Shown: positions 1 to 7,715 of the stretch, one piece after another | How the letters are laid out: each line of letters opens with the position of its first letter | How positions within the stretch are numbered: the first letter of the stretch is position 1 | Assembly (NCBI GenBank): GCA_045600025.1 | Contig: JAZRXC010000022.1 | Location: 1 to 18,006 of the forward strand | Source of the DNA: UBA3774 sp045600025 | GTDB lineage: Bacteria > Bacillota > Clostridia > Lachnospirales > Lachnospiraceae | Length of the DNA stretch: 18,006 bases | Direction of reading: 5' to 3' | Translations under genes and position numbers: made by a program | The notes under the pieces: model-generated | Told to the model about the DNA's origin: nothing | The model's input: only the letters and a program-made list of their open reading frames with translations | The model's database searches: none

Positions 1-539
1 ATGCGGAAAACATGCAGGAGGTTGACCTTGCAACAAATGCTTTCGGACAGAACTACAATGTGAATATGGTGCAGCTTGCTGCAGCATTTGCATCCTGCAT
101 TAACGGCGGAAACTATTATCAGCCGCATTTGGTGAAGCAGATACTTAACAGCAGCGGTGAAGTAATAAAAACAATTGATCCGATACTTGTTCGCAAAACA
201 ATAAGCACTGAAACGAGTGAATTTTTAAAGCAGGCACTTTACAGAACCGTTGAAACCGGTACGGGAAAGACAGCAAAGCTGATTGGATTCTCAGTAGGAG
301 GAAAGACGGGTACAGCAGAAAAACATCCCAGAAGCGATAAAAAATACCTGGTTTCCTTCGTTGCAGCTACACCGATGGATGATCCGGAGATTCTGATTTA
401 TGTAATAGTTGATAACCCATCATCAGATTCAACTGATGAAAACGGTACACCCAGTGCTAAACTCGCAATATCTATAGAACAGAAGATTATGAAAGCAATA
501 ATTCCCTACTTAAGTGTTCAGGGAGAAGGAGCAGAATAA
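1..539 (+). CDS. Penicillin-binding protein transpeptidase, C-terminal part (partial, 5' end outside window)
   Basis: The reading frame is open from base 3, so this is the 3' end of a larger gene. It is the end of the transpeptidase domain of a class B (FtsI/PBP2/SpoVD-type) penicillin-binding protein, which cross-links septal peptidoglycan outside the membrane. Visible signs are the conserved stretch VDLATNAFGQ near the start and the KTGT active-site motif at bases 303-314, inside GGKTGTAEK. The catalytic SxxK and SxN motifs lie upstream of the window. The protein ends about 75 residues after KTGT, so there is no PASTA domain of the kind found at the end of SpoVD; that favours a vegetative FtsI-type enzyme, without proving it. 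The TAA stop overlaps the ATG of mraY by one base, implying translational coupling in the division/cell-wall operon. Confidence 0.93.
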   Translation, partial: AENMQEVDLATNAFGQNYNVNMVQLAAAFASCINGGNYYQPHLVKQILNSSGEVIKTIDPILVRKTISTETSEFLKQALYRTVETGTGKTAKLIGFSVGGKTGTAEKHPRSDKKYLVSFVAATPMDDPEILIYVIVDNPSSDSTDENGTPSAKLAISIEQKIMKAIIPYLSVQGEGAE

Positions 540-1489
540 TGGAAATAATAATAGCAATAGTAATAGCATTTGCAATAAGTGCAGGCATATGCCCTGCGAT
601 GATTCGCCTGCTCGGCAAATTGAAATTAGGACAGGAAGTAAGAGATGATGGTCCTCAAACACATCTTAAAAAACAAGGTACGCCTACTATGGGAGGGTTG
701 TGCTTTATCCTTGCTATGTTTGTTGTAACCTTAATATTCGGTTTTTCTTTTCCTGAATGTTGGGTGATAATGCTTGTAACGCTTGCAATGGGAGCTATCG
801 GATTTGCTGATGATTTTCTGAAGGTTGCAAAGCACAACACCAAGGGACTTCTTCCCTGGCAGAAGCTTCTGTTTCAAACAATAGTAGTTATAGGTCTATG
901 CGTATATATGATGAGTTTCTCATATATGAAAACTTCAATTTACATTCCGTTTATGTACGATACGGTAGACCTCGGATGGTTCTATCCGATATTTATTTTT
1001 ATTGTGGTATTAGGCACCACAAATGCAGTTAATTTTACTGACGGAGTAGATGGTCTTTGCGCATCAGTTACTTCGGTAGTTACGGCATTTCTGATTGTTG
1101 CCGAGTTAATTCTGGCAGCCGGAGAAATCATGCCGGTTACTGCCGCTGCTTTAGGCGGTTTACTCGGCTATCTGATTTTCAATGCATACCCGGCTAAAGT
1201 ATTTATGGGAGATACAGGCTCCCTTGCCCTCGGCGGATTTGTAGCTGCTACATTTATTATGCTCGGTTCACCGCTCCTCATTCTTATAGTTGGCTTTGTT
1301 TACCTGGCGGAAATACTGTCCTCCGTTATCCAGGTTGCATATTTTAAAAAGACACACGGAAAGCGTTTCTTCCGCATGGCGCCTATTCATCATCATTTTG
1401 AAAAAGGCGGTTGGTCAGAAACTCGCATAGTAACTGTGTTTACAATAGTAACAATCTTACTCAGCCTTATCGGACTGTTGGGAGTGTAA
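539..1489 (+). CDS. mraY: Phospho-N-acetylmuramoyl-pentapeptide-transferase (MraY)
   Basis: MraY moves phospho-MurNAc-pentapeptide from UDP onto undecaprenyl phosphate to make lipid I, on the cytoplasmic face of the membrane. The 316-residue protein is the usual length and is a string of hydrophobic segments. Family motifs are in order: DDGPQTHLKKQGTPTMGG (residues 36-53), the paired aspartates of GFADDF (D91, D92), NFTDGVDG (165-172), FMGDTGS with D225, and the triple histidine APIHHHFEKGGW (281-292). The start is the ATG overlapping the stop of the upstream PBP gene. murE and murF, which usually separate pbp from mraY, are not here. murD follows after 13 bases. Function is very secure. Confidence 0.98.
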   Translation: MEIIIAIVIAFAISAGICPAMIRLLGKLKLGQEVRDDGPQTHLKKQGTPTMGGLCFILAMFVVTLIFGFSFPECWVIMLVTLAMGAIGFADDFLKVAKHNTKGLLPWQKLLFQTIVVIGLCVYMMSFSYMKTSIYIPFMYDTVDLGWFYPIFIFIVVLGTTNAVNFTDGVDGLCASVTSVVTAFLIVAELILAAGEIMPVTAAALGGLLGYLIFNAYPAKVFMGDTGSLALGGFVAATFIMLGSPLLILIVGFVYLAEILSSVIQVAYFKKTHGKRFFRMAPIHHHFEKGGWSETRIVTVFTIVTILLSLIGLLGV

Positions 1490-1502
1490 AAAGGAGTTTC
1501 AT

Positions 1503-2849
1503 ATGAAAAAAGTAATTGTAGCAGGTGCGGGCGTAAGTGGAAAAAATGCAGCAAAGCTGTTGCTTGATCAAGGCTGTGAAGTAATACTCTTTGACGGAAA
1601 TGAAAAGAAAGATGCAGAAGAATTATATAGTGTATTAGGGAGAGAAAACCTTGAGATAATACTCGGACAGCTTTCCTCTGAAGCACTTTGTGGTGTGACT
1701 GAATGTGTAATCAGCCCCGGCATAAATCTTGATAATCAGGATATCTGTACAATAAGAGATGCCGGCATCCCAATCATAAGTGAAGTTGAAGCCGCTTATC
1801 GTGCAGGAAAAGGCCGTATCATAGCAATCACCGGAACTAATGGGAAAACGACTACAACAGCACTTACAGGTCAGATTTGTTCAGACTTCGGTCTTGATAC
1901 ATTTGTGGTAGGTAATATCGGAAATGCATATACAAGCGAAGCTCTTAAGATGAAAGATGACAGCATATCCGTAGCTGAAATCAGCAGCTTTCAGCTTGAA
2001 ACCATAGTAGATTTTCATCCGAATATCAGCGCGATACTTAATATTACTCCCGACCATCTCAACCGTCACAAAACCATGGATAACTATGCTGCTGCGAAGA
2101 GACTTATTACAAAGAACCAGACAGCAAGTGATATCGTAGTTCTAAATTATGAAGACGAACGTCTCCGTAAGATGGCAGAAGATATGATTCCCCATGTTCT
2201 GTTTTTCAGTAGTGAAAGTGAACTTCCGGAAGGGGCGTTTCTGCGCGGCGAAGATATTATAATTCGCTTAGATGGAACTGAGCAGAAACTCTGCACTATT
2301 CACGATATGACCTTGCTTGGCAAGCATAACTATGAGAACGTAATGGCAGCAGCGCTTATGGGACTAGCTGCGGGTATTTCAATAGAATCAATTCGCGAAA
2401 CAGTAAGAATATTCAAGGCAGTCGAGCATCGCATTGAATATGTTACAGATATAAACGATGTAAAGTACTATAACGACTCGAAGGGGACCAATCCTGATGC
2501 AGCGATTCAGGCAATTAAAGCGATGGTACGCCCTACAGTACTTATCGGCGGCGGCTATGATAAAGGCGGCGAATTTGATGAATGGATCAAGGCGTGCGTA
2601 GGAAAAGTAACCCACATTGTTCTTCTTGGCGCTACGGCTAAGAAAATCGGTGCAACTGCCGAGAAATACGGAATCAAAAATATAGTTTATACAGAAACAT
2701 TTGAAGAAGCAGTTGAAAAATGTATTGAACTTGCGCGCCCCGGCGATGCGGTTCTGCTTTCTCCCGCATGTGCAAGCTGGGATATGTTCCCGAGTTTTGA
2801 GGTGCGAGGAAGACTGTTTAAACAGATAGTAATGGAGCATAAGAAATAA
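1503..2849 (+). CDS. murD: UDP-N-acetylmuramoyl-L-alanine--D-glutamate ligase (MurD)
   Basis: MurD adds D-glutamate to UDP-MurNAc-L-Ala using ATP in the cytoplasm, the second amino-acid step of muropeptide synthesis. The 448-residue length is typical. The N-terminal Rossmann-like domain starts VIVAGAGVSGKNAAKLL. The Mur-ligase P-loop is GTNGKTTTT (residues 111-119). The central ATPase domain has SSFQLE (161-166), NITPDHLNRH (180-189) and HNYENVMAA (275-283). The C-terminal domain has YYNDSKGTNPDA (322-333) and the late LSPACASWDMF. A ribosome binding site (AAGGAG) sits about seven bases before the ATG. The stop overlaps the ftsW start by one base. Sequence between UDP-substrate and ATP domains is intact, with no frameshift. 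Confidence 0.97.
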   Translation: MKKVIVAGAGVSGKNAAKLLLDQGCEVILFDGNEKKDAEELYSVLGRENLEIILGQLSSEALCGVTECVISPGINLDNQDICTIRDAGIPIISEVEAAYRAGKGRIIAITGTNGKTTTTALTGQICSDFGLDTFVVGNIGNAYTSEALKMKDDSISVAEISSFQLETIVDFHPNISAILNITPDHLNRHKTMDNYAAAKRLITKNQTASDIVVLNYEDERLRKMAEDMIPHVLFFSSESELPEGAFLRGEDIIIRLDGTEQKLCTIHDMTLLGKHNYENVMAAALMGLAAGISIESIRETVRIFKAVEHRIEYVTDINDVKYYNDSKGTNPDAAIQAIKAMVRPTVLIGGGYDKGGEFDEWIKACVGKVTHIVLLGATAKKIGATAEKYGIKNIVYTETFEEAVEKCIELARPGDAVLLSPACASWDMFPSFEVRGRLFKQIVMEHKK

Positions 2850-4105
2850 TGCGAAACGAGCAGGAAGGCGAGCAGGTTTTTCACGGAGTTCGCACAAGTC
2901 CTGAACCGGAGCAGGAAACTGCCGAGGCTCGGATTACAGAACTGAATACTGAAGAATCTGCACATCAGGTAAAAACAAAACCTTACATAGATTACAGTTT
3001 AATACTTGTAATCTTTTTCCTGATGGCGTTTGGACTGCTTATGATTTACAGTACAAGCTATTATACTGCGCAGATTAAGCTGGATGATTCGATATATTAT
3101 TTCCGCAGACAGCTCATGATGAACGGACTCGGAATAGTAGCAGCATTGGCGGTTGTTATTTTCAATTATCATATATTTGCAAATAAAGTAATAGTTTTCC
3201 TTGCATGGGGTGCATCCGTGGTTGTTATGTTCCTTGTTAATTTCACCTCATTCGGAATAGAATTCAATGGACGTAAGAGATGGTTCGGAATCGGTGGACA
3301 CAGCCTGTTTCAGCCTGCAGAGTTGGTAAAGATAGCACTGATTATTGTAATCGCTGCTATATTAGCTAAAGCAAAGTATTCTATAGACGAGTGGAAAAAG
3401 ACTGCAGTTCTCTTCGGAATTATAGCAGTGCCGACATTGTTTGTTATAGATAATAACCTCAGCTCAGGCCTTATTATTCTCGGAATAGCATTTGTTATGC
3501 TTTTTGTCAGCAGTACCAAAAAACAGAGATTTTTGCTTTTTATAGCTGCAGCCGTTGCACTGGTTCTTATCGCATATTTTACGGGTGAGGTGTTAGTTGA
3601 TGCCGGTATTCTGAAAAAATACCAGCTGTCCAGAATTCTTGTATGGAAAGATCCTACAGCCTATTCACAGGAAGGCGGTTGGCAGGTGCTTCAGGGCTTA
3701 TATGCAATAGGTTCCGGCGGCATCTTCGGAAAAGGCCTCGGCGCAAGTACTCAGAAACTCGGATTCGTGCCGGAAGCGCAGAATGATATGATATTTTCAA
3801 TCATTTGCGAGGAACTCGGGATTTTCGGCGCTGTATGCTTAATCTTAATGTATGTATTCCTTATATATCGTATGGTCAGAATCGCACAGAACGCGCCTGA
3901 CAGATTCGGGTTCTTGTTGGTAGTAGGTGTCATAGCCCATATATCGCTTCAAGTAATCCTGAATATTGCGGTAGTTACAAATATGATTCCGAATACAGGC
4001 GTATCACTTCCGCTTGTAAGTTACGGAGGCAGCTCAGCTATATTTACACTTGCGGAATTCGGATTGGTATTTTCCGTTGCCAGAAAAATACGGGTTGAAG
4101 TATGA
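2849..4105 (+). CDS. ftsW: FtsW/RodA/SpoVE-family peptidoglycan glycosyltransferase
   Basis: SEDS-family polytopic membrane protein of 418 residues. SEDS proteins polymerise lipid II into glycan strands with a partner class B PBP, here probably the PBP encoded at the start of the window. Residues 1-45 are a charged, hydrophilic cytoplasmic tail rich in Glu; membrane segments begin near residue 50. Family landmarks are RKRWFGIGG, FQPAELVKIA, DNNLSSGLIIL, the loop GIFGKGLGASTQKLGFVPEA followed by QNDMIF and CEELG, and the C-terminal NTGVSLPLVSYGGSS. Position after murD favours FtsW; SpoVE, its sporulation paralogue, is hard to exclude from sequence alone. The start overlaps the murD stop by one base and the TGA stop overlaps the next ATG, so it is translationally coupled on both sides. 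murG, the usual next gene, is missing. Confidence 0.93.
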   Translation: MRNEQEGEQVFHGVRTSPEPEQETAEARITELNTEESAHQVKTKPYIDYSLILVIFFLMAFGLLMIYSTSYYTAQIKLDDSIYYFRRQLMMNGLGIVAALAVVIFNYHIFANKVIVFLAWGASVVVMFLVNFTSFGIEFNGRKRWFGIGGHSLFQPAELVKIALIIVIAAILAKAKYSIDEWKKTAVLFGIIAVPTLFVIDNNLSSGLIILGIAFVMLFVSSTKKQRFLLFIAAAVALVLIAYFTGEVLVDAGILKKYQLSRILVWKDPTAYSQEGGWQVLQGLYAIGSGGIFGKGLGASTQKLGFVPEAQNDMIFSIICEELGIFGAVCLILMYVFLIYRMVRIAQNAPDRFGFLLVVGVIAHISLQVILNIAVVTNMIPNTGVSLPLVSYGGSSAIFTLAEFGLVFSVARKIRVEV

Positions 4106-4842
4106 AGAAAGTTTTCATTATAGTACCTATAGCATTGATTTTAGGCGTCGCAATTCTTGCCGGCGTCTTAATGCTGATACCCGTAGAAAATGTAACAGTA
4201 TCGGGCAGTTCATATTATTATCCGGAGGAAATAGAAGTGGCAGTATTTTCGGATGAATTTTCCAGAACTGCTTTTATGACATATGTCAGATCCAAGATAG
4301 GAACCGAAGCAACACTCCCTTTTATCGATCACTTTGAAATAACGATGACAGGACTTAAAGATGCACACATTCACGCTATACCAAAAGACATAAAAGGTTA
4401 TGTAAGTGCGTACGGAAGCAATATTTATTTTAACCGAAAAGGAATCGTAACTGAAATATCGCAGGAAGTATATCCCGGCGTACCGCTTGTAAGCGGCGTA
4501 ACATTGCAGACAGTCGCATTGGGGGCGGAACTTCCCATTGAGAGTAAATCCATATTAAATGAACTTACCGAAATATCTCAATTCATATCATCTACAAAAG
4601 TAAATATGGGCGCCGGAGATGTTACATTAATAGAACAGACATCCCGTATATTTTTTGATAATTCAGAGAATATCTATTGCACTATAGGCACTATTACAGT
4701 GAGACTGGGTATCGGGTACAATCTCGAAGGAAAGCTTGAAGAGATGGCCAGAATACTGCCGTCACTTGCCGGTCGCACAGGTACGCTGCACCTTGAAGGC
4801 TATGACCCGCAGGACGCAAATCACGTATATTTATTTGATTAA
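4102..4842 (+). CDS. ftsQ: FtsQ/DivIB-like cell division protein
   Basis: The 246-residue protein has a three-residue MKK start, a single membrane segment at about residues 5-25, and an extracytoplasmic remainder: the bitopic layout of FtsQ/DivIB, which scaffolds the septal synthase with FtsL and DivIC. Residues 27-50 (VENVTVSGSSYYYPEEIEVA) fit the start of a POTRA domain. A beta-domain-like segment follows, with NIYFNRKGIVTE and VPLVSGV resembling the family pattern. Sequence conservation is low throughout the family, so the call rests on topology, POTRA start and position between ftsW and ftsZ. The ATG overlaps the ftsW TGA (ATGA). Confidence 0.83.
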   Translation: MKKVFIIVPIALILGVAILAGVLMLIPVENVTVSGSSYYYPEEIEVAVFSDEFSRTAFMTYVRSKIGTEATLPFIDHFEITMTGLKDAHIHAIPKDIKGYVSAYGSNIYFNRKGIVTEISQEVYPGVPLVSGVTLQTVALGAELPIESKSILNELTEISQFISSTKVNMGAGDVTLIEQTSRIFFDNSENIYCTIGTITVRLGIGYNLEGKLEEMARILPSLAGRTGTLHLEGYDPQDANHVYLFD

Positions 4843-4851
4843 AAAATATAG

Positions 4852-4880
4852 TTGACCAATTTTGCAAAATCACATATTAT
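4852..4880 (+). promoter_or_regulatory. Sigma-A promoter for ftsZ
   Basis: The -35 box TTGACC (4852-4857) and -10 box TATTAT (4875-4880) are separated by exactly 17 bases, just after the ftsQ stop. Transcription would begin near 4887, leaving a leader of about 40 bases before ftsZ. It gives ftsZ expression independent of the upstream wall-synthesis genes; read-through from them is also possible because no terminator is visible in the gap. Confidence 0.75.
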
Positions 4881-4927
4881 ATACTATACGACTTAATGAC
4901 ACTAAAACTGGTTAGGAGGATAATACA

Positions 4928-6103
4928 TTGCTTGAAATTAGAGTAAATGGTTCTGAGAGCGCAGCCAAGATATTAGTAATCGGAGTAGGCGGCGCAGGAA
5001 ATAATGCAGTAAACCGTATGGTGGACAGCAATATAGCAGGAGTAGAGTTTATAGGCATAAATACTGACCGCCAGGCACTTCAGATGTGCAAGGCACCTAC
5101 TACCATTCAGATAGGTGAGAAGATAACTAAAGGACTTGGCGCAGGAGCACAGCCTGAGGTAGGCGAAAAAGCAGCAGAAGAGAGCCAGGAAGATATCCTT
5201 AACGCTATCAAGGGCGCCGATATGGTATTTGTAACATGCGGCATGGGCGGCGGCACAGGAACCGGCGCAGCACCTGTTATAGCAAAACTCGCAAAAGAGC
5301 AGGGCATCCTTACTGTAGGCGTAGTAACCAAACCTTTCCGCTTCGAAGCAAAGGTTCGTATGCAGAATGCTATAGACGGAATTGAGAAACTCAGAGAGAA
5401 CGTTGACTCGCTCATCGTAATCCCTAATGATAGACTTCTTGAAATCGTTGATCGCAGGACTACAATGCCCGAAGCACTCCGCCGCGCAGACGAAGTACTT
5501 CAGCAGGCAGTACAGGGCATCACCGATCTGATTAACGTGCCTGCACTTATCAATCTGGACTTTGCAGATGTACAGACCGTTATGCAGGATAAGGGCATTG
5601 CACATATCGGAATCGGCCGCGCACGTGGAGATGACAAGGCAATCGAAGCTGTTAAACTTGCAGTATCCAGTCCTCTTCTTGAGACAACTATCCAGGGCGC
5701 TTCACATGTTATTATCAATATCTCCGGTGATATCGGACTTATGGAAGCAAATGAAGCAGCAAGCTTTGTACAGGAGCTTGCAGGCGACAACGCAAATATT
5801 ATCTTCGGTGCTATGTATGATGAAACAGTTCAGGATGAAGCAACCATCACTGTTATTGCAACAGGTCTTGAGCAGCCTCGTCCGGGCTTCACAATGCCGA
5901 CATATGCACAGCCTAAGCAGTCTGCAGGTATTGCATTTTCCGCTATGAACGGACGCAGCTCTTTTAATGCAACACCTACTCAGCAGGCAGCTCAGCCTCA
6001 GCCCGCACAGCAGGCAGCTCCGGCTTATACACCTGTACAGCCCATACAACCTCAGCCTCGCAATGAGCGCACAATCAATATTCCTGATTTCTTAAAGAGA
6101 TAA
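4928..6103 (+). CDS. ftsZ: Cell division protein FtsZ (TTG start)
   Basis: FtsZ is the tubulin-like GTPase that forms the Z-ring at midcell. The 391-residue protein has the N-terminal nucleotide fold KILVIGVGGAGNNAVNRM (residues 14-31), the tubulin signature GGGTGTGAAP (107-116), and the T7 synergy loop NLDFADV (209-215) that triggers GTP hydrolysis in the neighbouring subunit. A linker rich in Gln, Pro and Ala (about 330-376) leads to the C-terminal peptide INIPDFLKR, the docking site for partners such as SepF, ZapA or EzrA-type proteins. The start is a TTG at 4928: AGGAGGA (4914-4920) lies seven bases upstream and no in-frame ATG fits the conserved N-terminus. ftsA is not next to it, as in many Clostridia. 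Confidence 0.98.
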   Translation: MLEIRVNGSESAAKILVIGVGGAGNNAVNRMVDSNIAGVEFIGINTDRQALQMCKAPTTIQIGEKITKGLGAGAQPEVGEKAAEESQEDILNAIKGADMVFVTCGMGGGTGTGAAPVIAKLAKEQGILTVGVVTKPFRFEAKVRMQNAIDGIEKLRENVDSLIVIPNDRLLEIVDRRTTMPEALRRADEVLQQAVQGITDLINVPALINLDFADVQTVMQDKGIAHIGIGRARGDDKAIEAVKLAVSSPLLETTIQGASHVIINISGDIGLMEANEAASFVQELAGDNANIIFGAMYDETVQDEATITVIATGLEQPRPGFTMPTYAQPKQSAGIAFSAMNGRSSFNATPTQQAAQPQPAQQAAPAYTPVQPIQPQPRNERTINIPDFLKR

Positions 6104-6113
6104 ATCACATAAT

Positions 6114-6143
6114 AAAAAAAGACTGCTACGGCAGTCTTTTTTT
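6114..6143. terminator. Bidirectional intrinsic terminator between ftsZ and the larA-like gene
   Basis: Stem GACTGC (6121-6126) pairs with GCAGTC (6131-6136) around a TACG loop. Seven A residues precede it and seven T residues follow it, so it can act as a terminator on both strands. It ends the ftsZ transcript (+) and the convergent larA-like transcript (-). Confidence 0.9.
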
Positions 6144-6153
6144 ATTTGCCGAA

Positions 6154-7404
6154 TTATTTGTCAGCTGACGGAAGAGTGGCGCCGCCAAAAGGCATTGCAA
6201 TGATTTTTGCATCCGGACCGTATTTGGCAAACGCATCATCAAAAGCTTGTTGCGCACTTCCTTTTGGAGTAAGGAATATGCTTCGCACGAAATCAGGATT
6301 CATTTCCGATACTAAATCTATTTCGGCATTCTGAAGAACCATGGCTATAGCTGCCGCTTTGTGTCCGCCGAGCTGAAAATCCGCTTTTATTCTGTCTATC
6401 ATTGACTCTGCACTTGGCGCAGTGGTAAGCCATTCCTCAAACTTAGCACTTCCGAGACCTTCATTACACGCACCGATAAGAATTATTGTACCGCCTTTTT
6501 TTACGGCGTGCTTTGCATTATCAAGAGCTTTCTGTACTTGATATAGATTAGCGTCCTTTGGTGCTCCGCCCTGCGATACAAGGACAATATCGGCACGCTC
6601 TGGTATGTATTTTCTATACATCTTATCAAGATACCTGCATCCTGCCCGATGAGCTTCCTTTACGTCACCGGCTACGGCATATACAATATGCTTGTGCTCA
6701 TCTAGAACAGCATTAACAATATAATTAACCCCGCATATGTCGGCGGCTTCTTCGATATCCATGCGTATGGGATTTGTTTCAAGCGCACCGGCACAAGCCT
6801 CGTTAAGAATCATTTTTCGATGGTTCTTTTGAATTGCATCGGGAGTCGATACACCGGGCATGATGGCTTTGCCGCCGCCTGAATATCCGGCAAAATAATG
6901 AAATTCAATATTGCCGGTGCATATGCGGTAATCTACTTCTGCAACGACGCGTGTTATATCAACCGGGGTGCCCATAGCAGTTGTTCCCATATGAATACAA
7001 TCATTCGGATCGGAGTCAACGCATTTCACAAGATTATATACATAATCGCCGGCAAGATGCCTGCGCTCTTCATCGGTGTGGTGCCTGTGAGATCCGATGG
7101 CAAATACTACTGTAATGTCAGAGGGAGAGCATCCGGCAGCAATCAGCTCATCAACAATAGAAGGAAGTATTTCCCATGAAGGAACGGGACGCGAAATATC
7201 ACTTGCAATGATTGCGATTTTCTGTCCGGGGCTGATGTCATCACGAAGAAGAGGTGCGCCTATAGGGTGCGCAAGAGCATAGTTTACGGCGTCAACACCG
7301 CGATGCTCATGCGACATTTCATTTGCAGTAAGAATATCGATTATATTTTGCTCAGGGACATTTACTGCTTGTTCACCTTTTCCGCATCCAAACTTCAGTT
7401 CCAT
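6154..7404 (-). CDS. LarA-family nickel-pincer racemase/epimerase (DUF2088)
   Basis: A 416-residue LarA homologue. The founding member, lactate racemase of Lactiplantibacillus plantarum, uses a nickel-pincer nucleotide cofactor bound to a lysine. Residues here match that enzyme at a nearly constant offset: D69 and R72 (DISRP), H106 (GSHRHH), H169 (EFHYFAG), K179 (SGGGKAIMPG, cofactor-linking lysine), H195 (nickel ligand) and Q289/K292 (YQVQK). The aromatic expected near LarA Trp358 is not evident; the nearby GGHKAAAIA has no Trp. Related LarA proteins act on other 2-hydroxyacids, so substrate is open. The start is the ATG at 7404, with AAAGGAG six bases before it; an upstream ATG at 7443 has no such site. 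larB, larC and larE for cofactor synthesis are not in the window and would be needed elsewhere in the genome. Confidence 0.88.
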   Translation of the reverse strand: MELKFGCGKGEQAVNVPEQNIIDILTANEMSHEHRGVDAVNYALAHPIGAPLLRDDISPGQKIAIIASDISRPVPSWEILPSIVDELIAAGCSPSDITVVFAIGSHRHHTDEERRHLAGDYVYNLVKCVDSDPNDCIHMGTTAMGTPVDITRVVAEVDYRICTGNIEFHYFAGYSGGGKAIMPGVSTPDAIQKNHRKMILNEACAGALETNPIRMDIEEAADICGVNYIVNAVLDEHKHIVYAVAGDVKEAHRAGCRYLDKMYRKYIPERADIVLVSQGGAPKDANLYQVQKALDNAKHAVKKGGTIILIGACNEGLGSAKFEEWLTTAPSAESMIDRIKADFQLGGHKAAAIAMVLQNAEIDLVSEMNPDFVRSIFLTPKGSAQQAFDDAFAKYGPDAKIIAMPFGGATLPSADK

Positions 7405-7433
7405 GCTGTACTCCTTTGATTGTTTCTGAAAAT

Positions 7434-7462
7434 ATATTAACACATTTACCCCGCCGCGTATA
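7434..7462 (-). promoter_or_regulatory. Possible promoter for the larA-like gene
   Basis: Reading the minus strand, a TAATAT -10 box (7434-7439) is preceded by TG one base away, an extended -10. A recognisable -35 box is lacking at the expected position. Its location downstream of the alternative ATG at 7443 agrees with the chosen start at 7404. Weak evidence. Confidence 0.4.
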
Positions 7463-7470
7463 CATGCCGC

Positions 7471-7499
7471 TTGACATTATTACGCCCTGCTATTATCAT
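7471..7499 (+). promoter_or_regulatory. Sigma-A promoter for the riboswitch-transporter transcript
   Basis: A perfect -35 box TTGACA (7471-7476), a 17-base spacer and a -10 box TATCAT (7494-7499). Transcription should start near 7506, at the base of a small hairpin (7506-7523) and about 60 bases before the glycine aptamer. Confidence 0.75.
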
Positions 7500-7530
7500 A
7501 TCTATGAAAACTAAATAGTTTTCCCAAGAA

Positions 7531-7701
7531 GTTATCAGAATCTTACGGAAACTGGTAACGGAGGAATCTCTGGAGAATCCCGTTTAGTCGGGTGCCGAAG
7601 GTGCAAGGCGGTCAGCCGCTGAATCTCTCAGGCAAAAGGACAGAGCAGGCGTAGTGCCTGCACTTATTCTTCAGAGCTTCGTATGAAGCTCTTATTTTTT
7701 T
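7531..7701 (+). promoter_or_regulatory. Glycine riboswitch (single aptamer) with intrinsic terminator
   Basis: The core carries the family consensus: GGAGA, then GCCGAAGGTGCAA, then CTCTCAGGCAAAAGGACAGAG. P1 pairs CTCTG (7568-7572) with CAGAG (7641-7645). P2 is a CCCG/CGGG hairpin, and a GCGG/CCGC hairpin lies in P3. A helix just upstream (7531-7538 with 7552-7559) fits the ghost helix that replaces the first aptamer in single-aptamer versions. A terminator (stem 7673-7680 with 7685-7692, then TATTTTTTT) ends just before the transporter ribosome binding site. CTCTGGAG (7568-7575) can alternatively pair with CTTCAGAG (7669-7676), joining the 5' strand of P1 to the 5' arm of the terminator. So without glycine the antiterminator should form, and with glycine P1 should form and release the terminator: an off switch. 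The direction is inference from pairing. Confidence 0.93.
7673..7701 (+). terminator. Regulated intrinsic terminator of the glycine riboswitch
   Basis: AGAGCTTC and GAAGCTCT form an 8-bp stem with a GTAT loop, followed by TATTTTTTT. It sits directly before the AAGGAGG ribosome binding site of the symporter. A second small hairpin, GCAGGC/GCCTGC (7645-7661), separates it from the aptamer. Confidence 0.9.
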
Positions 7702-7715
7702 AAGGAGGACGTATT

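Noticed and set aside
2388..2897. Minus-strand open frame across the end of murD
   Set aside because: Composition is unlike a real protein and it lies opposite conserved MurD motifs.
4973..5605. Long minus-strand open frame inside ftsZ
   Set aside because: It is a mirror of the strongly coding ftsZ frame, rich in Cys and Tyr, with no ribosome binding site or recognisable domain.
7405..7443. Longer N-terminus of the LarA-like protein
   Set aside because: The extension lacks family similarity and a ribosome binding site, whereas AAAGGAG precedes the ATG at 7404.
7501..7567. A second (tandem) glycine aptamer upstream of the first
   Set aside because: Only a short helix is present; the conserved GCCGAAGG and CTCTCAGG cores occur once. 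I treat it as a ghost helix.
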